From NCBI GenBank assembly GCA_023388195.1, contig JAEWGR010000116.1, positions 1-10,707 of the forward strand: a stretch of 10,707 nucleotides of DNA. The letters are read 5' to 3'. Below the pieces are notes generated by a model. It was not told where the DNA came from. It worked only from the letters and a program-made list of their open reading frames with translations, and made no database searches. The position numbers and the translations under genes are program-made. Source of the stretch: Bacillota bacterium. GTDB lineage: Bacteria > Bacillota > Negativicutes > Sporomusales > Sporomusaceae. Position 1 is the stretch's first letter. The number at the start of each line of letters is the position of its first letter. Positions 7,124 through 10,707 of this stretch are shown piece after piece.

Positions 7124-7870
7124 TTAGCTGGTCTGTTTCCAGGGCAGAACCAGGCGTTCCAGCCAATCAAGCAGCAGTGAAAAGATATACCCAAGCACTG
7201 ATAAGGTTATAAGCGCAACAAACATCTGTTCAATCGCAAACATGTCATAAGCCCGCCAGATCATCCAGCCGACACCGGCTTTGGCAGCCGACATCTCAGC
7301 CGCAACAATCAGGATCAAAGCCATCCCCATGCCGAGCTTCAAGCCTGCAAATATCATCGGCAAGGCGCCAGGCAAGGCGACGGTGAGATAAAAATCTTTG
7401 CGGCTGGCACCGAAATTTTTTGCAACTTCCAGATAAATTTTATCAATGTTCAAAACCCCGGCCATGGTATTAATTACCACCAGATAAAACACACCGATTG
7501 CAATCGTGAAGATTTTAGAGGTTTCGCCAAGTCCGAAGATCAGGAGAATAAGCGGCATGATAGCCAGTTTCGGAATGGGATAGGTAGCTGCTATCATCGG
7601 TTCAAGAGCTGAACGGATAAGTGGTGACAGGCCCATGCTCATGCCGAGGAGAATGGCTGGAATTGCACCGGCAACAAATCCTAAAATGACCCGCATAACG
7701 CTAATCCAGGTGTTATAAAGCAGGTCGCCGGAAACCAGCAGCGGAAAAAAGGCCTGGAGAATGAGCAACGGGCTCGAAAGCAGGCGGGTGTCAATAAGCC
7801 CTAACCGGGCTCCTGCTTCCCAAAACAATAACAGAGTCAATGGTGATAATATTGATATAGCTGTTTTCAC
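7124..7870 (-). CDS. ABC transporter permease, SsuC/TauC-like family
   Basis: The 248-aa protein is the membrane channel of the importer. It is strongly hydrophobic, with about six predicted membrane segments beginning at residues 5-17 and ending near residue 235. The cytoplasmic EAA-type loop that contacts the ATPase is visible as EVAKNFGASRKDFYLTVALP, about 155 residues in. AATYPIPKLAIMPLILLIFGLGE just before it is a hallmark of the nitrate/sulfonate/taurine permease group. The start is GTG at 7870-7868, with GGGAG about 9 nt upstream (7884-7880) and no other plausible start nearby. It follows the binding-protein gene by 26 nt and precedes the ATPase gene by 24 nt, consistent with one transcript. 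Confidence 0.93.
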   Translation of the reverse strand: MKTAISILSPLTLLLFWEAGARLGLIDTRLLSSPLLILQAFFPLLVSGDLLYNTWISVMRVILGFVAGAIPAILLGMSMGLSPLIRSALEPMIAATYPIPKLAIMPLILLIFGLGETSKIFTIAIGVFYLVVINTMAGVLNIDKIYLEVAKNFGASRKDFYLTVALPGALPMIFAGLKLGMGMALILIVAAEMSAAKAGVGWMIWRAYDMFAIEQMFVALITLSVLGYIFSLLLDWLERLVLPWKQTS

Positions 7871-7896
7871 ATCAATCAGCTCCCGGTTACGACATC

Positions 7897-8973
7897 TTAT
7901 TGATAATGGCCCAAAGTTTTGACGGCAAAGTCTACATATTTATTATCAACCGCATCTTCCAGACTGATATCAGATTTTAGCAGATTGTTTTCTTTATACC
8001 AGGTCAAATCAGCGGCAATGCCGTTCATTCGCAGATAGCCATCAGGATTCAGCCCGGTGGGAAACATTTTTTCGTAAAGAGCAGGGTCTTTGATTACCGA
8101 ATATTTGCAGAGAATGTCAATGATTTCCGCTTTGTTTTTGTTTTTGAAAAAAGCGTCATTATAATCCCGCAGGGATTTAACATAGGCAGTCATAAACCGG
8201 TTGGCTACATCCGGCCGTGAGGTCATACTGGTGCCATATACCAACAGGGCGATTTGGGCCTCCGGATCGTATTCAGACGGATCTTTCCAGGGATCAATAA
8301 ATCCTTTGGCGATGCCTTGCGTCACAAAGGGTTCAATGACCATGGCGGCATCAATGCTCTTGTTGCTTAAAGAAACCAGCATATCAGGAAAAGCCCTGAT
8401 GACCTGCATATCAATATCCTGGGTTGTTAAGCCGCCTTTGGCTAACACCCGGGCCAGGCATAGCTCATCCAAAGAGGCTGTGCCGACCACGGCAATCTTT
8501 TTGCCCCGCAAGTCGGCAAAACTTTTTAGTTCACCGGCCAGATCTTTTCTCACAACTAAGCGGTAATAACCCTGGCCCGGGACATTGATTCCCTTGTCGG
8601 CAACAATTTTGACCGGTATATCCCGGGTCATAGCATTTAAAAGTCCGGCGGCAGTTACGGTAGCACCAACATCTAACTGTCCGGCAGCCAGTTGATTAAT
8701 CATTTCCTGGCCGGTATTAAACTGGACCGGATCGATTTTGATACCAAGATCCTGGTAATAGCCCTTGGCCATACCAATGAGAATGCCGGCATCAGAAACA
8801 ACCTGTTTCATGCCAACTTTTACCACAGTTTCTTGCGGCAATGCAGTTAAACCTGACGCCCAGGCAGGTCCTGCCGCCGGCCTGGTTTGGGCGGCAGGCG
8901 CCTGGCTGCAGGCCGTAATGAACAAGGTAAGGACCAGCAAGATTGACAATAGTCCGCCCCAACGTTTTAACAT
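7897..8973 (-). CDS. ABC transporter substrate-binding lipoprotein, SsuA/NMT1-like
   Basis: The 358-aa protein is the extracytoplasmic solute receptor of the importer. It begins with a lipoprotein signal: basic MLKR, a hydrophobic stretch, and lipobox ITAC with Cys22 as the lipidation site, followed by a Ala/Pro-rich linker. The mature part has the SsuA/NMT1/THI5-like fold signature: VKVGMKQVVSDAG, GYYQDLGIKIDPVQF, AAGQLDVGATV, FADLRGKKIAVVGT and VIEPFVTQGIAKGF. Members bind nitrate, aliphatic sulfonates, taurine, thiamine precursors or other small molecules, so the ligand is open. The ATG start has AAGGAGG (8987-8981) 7 nt upstream. It is the first gene of the operon; no TPP-type or other riboswitch is apparent in the short leader. 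Confidence 0.92.
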   Translation of the reverse strand: MLKRWGGLLSILLVLTLFITACSQAPAAQTRPAAGPAWASGLTALPQETVVKVGMKQVVSDAGILIGMAKGYYQDLGIKIDPVQFNTGQEMINQLAAGQLDVGATVTAAGLLNAMTRDIPVKIVADKGINVPGQGYYRLVVRKDLAGELKSFADLRGKKIAVVGTASLDELCLARVLAKGGLTTQDIDMQVIRAFPDMLVSLSNKSIDAAMVIEPFVTQGIAKGFIDPWKDPSEYDPEAQIALLVYGTSMTSRPDVANRFMTAYVKSLRDYNDAFFKNKNKAEIIDILCKYSVIKDPALYEKMFPTGLNPDGYLRMNGIAADLTWYKENNLLKSDISLEDAVDNKYVDFAVKTLGHYQ

Positions 8974-9023
8974 ATTGTTTCCTCCTTGTTTTTTGTGGAA
9001 TGATCCCGGTGGAAGCTACTTCA

Positions 9024-9089
9024 TAGTATTCTAAGTTTATTTTTTGGTTACTTGTCAGGCAGGTTTTTTTATTTAAGTCAAGAATACTA
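9024..9089. repeat. 9-bp inverted repeat in the divergent intergenic region
   Basis: TAGTATTCT at 9024-9032 and its exact complement AGAATACTA at 9081-9089 lie 48 nt apart in the 144-nt gap between the divergent binding-protein gene and the 220-aa gene. The space between is T-rich. The pair could be two half-sites for a regulator, or chance in AT-rich DNA. No convincing sigma-A promoter could be fixed in this gap on either strand. Confidence 0.35.
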
Positions 9090-9117
9090 AAGTAAGAGGT
9101 TAGAGGTGGAGTAGTAC

Positions 9118-9780
9118 ATGGAAAAGATTATTGAAGAAGTGTCAGGGTGGGAATTTTTGCAGAACCTGCCCCAGGAGATTTACGGGTTTACGCTGATTAA
9201 TGAGTTTATGGCCTGTGGTTCTCAGTATCGTATTTTTACGTATAATAATCAGGAAGCCCGACGGAGCTTTACGGTTTTATATGATAACGCAACCAGGGAT
9301 TTTTTGGTTCGCACGGTAATCGGGTTAACCGAATTCTGTGACATTAGCTTTATAACCGGGAATTTGGCGGCTTTGGAAAAATTGTTGGCAGACAGGATGA
9401 ACAAAACACTATGGGGTATGGCCCATTTTGAACCCGCCTGCCTATGCGCTCAATTTGCCGGCAAAAAAATTACCGAGTGGGCCTATGCAGACCAATTACC
9501 TAAAACCTTGGCGGGATTTAACCTTTTCATCAATCCGCGCGAACCGCTTAAGGGCTTGAATGGTTCCTATATTATAATAGACTACAGTGATTTTTCGACA
9601 GAAAGTAACCTTGTGGTAAATTACAATATATTTCGTGATCAGTTTTTTTGTGAGATACGGCTTAGAAGAACACCGCTGATGACAGCTGATTTTGATGCTA
9701 AAACATTGCCGGAACTTGGTGACCGCCTCAAAGAGAATCTTAGTCCGACGCTTGAACGGTTGCGATTACAATTGCAGTAG
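9118..9780 (+). CDS. Conserved-looking hypothetical protein with two tandem copies of one domain
   Basis: I do not recognise this 220-aa protein. It has no signal peptide or membrane segment and is rich in alternating hydrophobic stretches, so a cytoplasmic alpha/beta protein is likely. Residues 11-98 and 121-212 look like diverged copies of one unit: NLPQEIYGFTLI matches QLPKTLAGFNLF (offset 110), YRIFTY matches YIIIDY, VLYDNATRDFLVRTVIGL matches VVNYNIFRDQFFCEIRLRR, and LEKLLADRMNKTL matches LGDRLKENLSPTL (offset 114). The linker at 99-120 holds two cysteines (ACLC). The ATG at 9118 has AGAGGTGG (9102-9109) 8 nt upstream. It is followed after 35 nt by a cheY-like gene on the same strand, so a link with that receiver is possible but unproven. 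Confidence 0.8.
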   Translation: MEKIIEEVSGWEFLQNLPQEIYGFTLINEFMACGSQYRIFTYNNQEARRSFTVLYDNATRDFLVRTVIGLTEFCDISFITGNLAALEKLLADRMNKTLWGMAHFEPACLCAQFAGKKITEWAYADQLPKTLAGFNLFINPREPLKGLNGSYIIIDYSDFSTESNLVVNYNIFRDQFFCEIRLRRTPLMTADFDAKTLPELGDRLKENLSPTLERLRLQLQ

Positions 9781-9815
9781 CTAAGTATGAACGCGACAAA
9801 TAGGGAGGTTATTAT

Positions 9816-10178
9816 ATGTCAAGAATTTTAGTTTGCGATGATTCAGCGTTCATGCGGATGATGTTGAAAAAACTGCTAACAGATATGGGGCATGAGATTG
9901 CCGGCGAGGCCGGTGACGGCAAACAGGCTGTTCAGCTATACCGGCAGCACAAACCTGATTTGGTCACGATGGATATTACCATGCCCATTATGGACGGCAT
10001 AGAGGCTGTAAAACATATTCATGAGGAAGATCCGTCCGCCCGGATTATCATGGTAACAGCTATCGGGCAGCGCAGTATTATTGCGGATGCTATCAAAGCA
10101 GGGGCTGCCAGTTTTATTGTTAAACCGTTCGAACCGGAACAGGTAGAGGAAACGGTAAATAAGGTTTTAACTACGTGA
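9816..10178 (+). CDS. Stand-alone CheY-type response regulator receiver
   Basis: The 120-aa protein is a single receiver domain with no output domain. The phosphorylation pocket is complete: Asp8 and Asp9 in VCDDS, phospho-acceptor Asp53 in TMDITMPIMDG, switch Thr81 in MVTA and Lys103 in VKPF. A Phe (residue 100, ASFIVKPF) is at the place of the CheY Tyr106 rotamer switch, a common variation. The length and MDITMP.MDG motif match CheY proteins of Gram-positive and thermophilic bacteria. The ATG has AGGGAGGT (9802-9809) 6 nt upstream. No histidine kinase, CheA or flagellar gene lies nearby, so the partner could be a chemotaxis system elsewhere or a separate kinase. The gene is followed by tRNA promoters, without a clear terminator. 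Confidence 0.93.
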   Translation: MSRILVCDDSAFMRMMLKKLLTDMGHEIAGEAGDGKQAVQLYRQHKPDLVTMDITMPIMDGIEAVKHIHEEDPSARIIMVTAIGQRSIIADAIKAGAASFIVKPFEPEQVEETVNKVLTT

Positions 10179-10195
10179 GCAATTGGCAGCACGGC

Positions 10196-10223
10196 TTGAC
10201 TGAATTATACTTTACTATATAAT
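10196..10223 (+). promoter_or_regulatory. Upstream promoter (P1) of the second tRNA cluster
   Basis: TTGACT at 10196-10201 and a perfect TATAAT at 10218-10223 are separated by 16 nt. It lies 18 nt after the cheY stop and about 95 nt before tRNA-Asp. Confidence 0.65.
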
Positions 10224-10268
10224 AAATTTTGTTGCTGCTGACGTTAATAAAATGGATATAAATAAGTA

Positions 10269-10297
10269 TTGACTTAAGTAAGAGATTAGGATATACT
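10269..10297 (+). promoter_or_regulatory. Proximal promoter (P2) of the second tRNA cluster
   Basis: TTGACT at 10269-10274 and TATACT at 10292-10297 are separated by exactly 17 nt, a near-consensus sigma-A promoter. The predicted start near 10304 leaves a leader of about 15 nt before tRNA-Asp. Confidence 0.75.
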
Positions 10298-10318
10298 TTA
10301 TTTTGCGATTTGTTAAGC

Positions 10319-10395
10319 GGCCCTGTGGTGTAGCGGTCTAACATGCCGCCCTGTCACGGCGGAGATCGACGGTTCAAATCCGTTCAGGGTCGCCA
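10319..10395 (+). tRNA. tRNA-Asp (anticodon GTC), copy 2
   Basis: A 77-nt cloverleaf identical to the copy at 5932-6008 except for acceptor position 6 (C to T) and its partner (G to A): the stem is GGCCCTG/CAGGGTC here. Anticodon GTC is at 10353-10355 and CCA is encoded. Confidence 0.98.
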
Positions 10396-10414
10396 TTCTT
10401 TCCTTACGGGTAGT

Positions 10415-10502
10415 GGATGTTCTTCACTACGCTCAGAACTAAGCGACTCACGTATGTTCTCAGTTTGCCCAGCGGCTCGTGACAACATGGTTCGTTGCTT
10501 AT
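10415..10502 (+). repeat. Two-hairpin intergenic element, copy 2
   Basis: This element fills the spacer between tRNA-Asp and tRNA-Phe and aligns to the reverse complement of 6009-6094. Hairpin 1 pairs GTTCT (10419-10423) with AGAAC (10435-10439); hairpin 2 pairs TATGTTCTCA (10453-10462) with TGACAACATG (10480-10489), with one C-C mismatch and one T-G wobble. Compared with copy 1, a C-G pair has become T-A in hairpin 1 and a G-C pair has become T-A in hairpin 2. Confidence 0.8.
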
Positions 10503-10578
<76 letters not shown>

Positions 10579-10583
10579 GTTAT

Positions 10584-10658
10584 GCGGAAGTAGCTCAGCG
10601 GTAGAGCATCGCCTTGCCAAGGCGAGGGTCGCGAGTTCGAATCTCGTTTTCCGCTCCA
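10584..10658 (+). tRNA. tRNA-Gly (anticodon GCC), copy 2
   Basis: A 75-nt cloverleaf identical at every base to the copy at 6103-6177; anticodon GCC at 10616-10618 and encoded CCA. It follows tRNA-Phe by 5 nt. Confidence 0.98.
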
Positions 10659-10665
10659 TAATGTC

Positions 10666-10707
<42 letters not shown>

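Noticed and set aside
9028..9058. Promoter for the ABC operon on the - strand (CTGACA with TAGAAT)
   Set aside because: The spacing is 19 nt and the -35 is imperfect; not strong enough to annotate.
8974..9117. Possible riboswitch (for example TPP) ahead of the ABC operon
   Set aside because: The 144-nt gap is T-rich, is shared with a divergent gene and shows no conserved aptamer core or long stems.
10179..10245. Terminator after cheY from the CAGCA/TGCTG complement
   Set aside because: Only 5 bp with a loop of about 40 nt and no T run at the right place; it also spans promoter P1.

Overview
The window reads as a chromosomal segment of a Firmicutes-type bacterium. The pyrimidine genes run carB-pyrK-pyrD-pyrF-pyrE with a PyrK/PyrDB pair, as in Gram-positive bacteria. 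Genes have strong AGGAGG-like ribosome binding sites, frequent GTG/TTG starts and tRNA genes with encoded CCA ends. A Negativicutes (Sporomusa-like) origin is my impression only; no marker gene here proves it.

Region 1 (1-5745, + strand) is the distal part of the UMP biosynthesis operon: the 3' six-sevenths of carB, then pyrK, pyrD, pyrF and pyrE. Each gene overlaps the next by 1-13 nt, so translation is probably coupled. Together they make carbamoyl phosphate, oxidise dihydroorotate to orotate with electrons leaving through PyrK, add the ribose phosphate (PyrE) and decarboxylate OMP to UMP (PyrF). A 9-bp hairpin lies 11 nt after pyrE.

Region 2 (5873-6300) is a promoter, tRNA-Asp(GTC), tRNA-Gly(GCC) and tRNA-Trp(CCA), closed by a 15-bp hairpin that also ends the convergent operon coming from the right.

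Region 3 (6299-8973, - strand) is a complete three-gene ABC importer of the nitrate/sulfonate/taurine (SsuABC-like) class: lipoprotein binding protein, permease, ATPase. The substrate cannot be read from the sequence.

Region 4 (9118-10178, + strand) is a probable two-gene operon: a 220-aa protein of unrecognised family, built from two diverged copies of a domain of about 90 residues, and a stand-alone CheY-type receiver.

Region 5 (10196-10707, + strand) has two good sigma-A type promoters and a second tRNA cluster: Asp(GTC), Phe(GAA), Gly(GCC) and the start of Cys(GCA).

The most unusual signal is an 86-88 nt non-coding element present twice, once in each tRNA cluster, in opposite orientations. 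Its two hairpins are preserved by compensatory base changes between the copies. The two clusters also share near-identical tRNA-Asp and identical tRNA-Gly genes as direct repeats about 4.4 kb apart, bracketing the ABC transporter and cheY genes.
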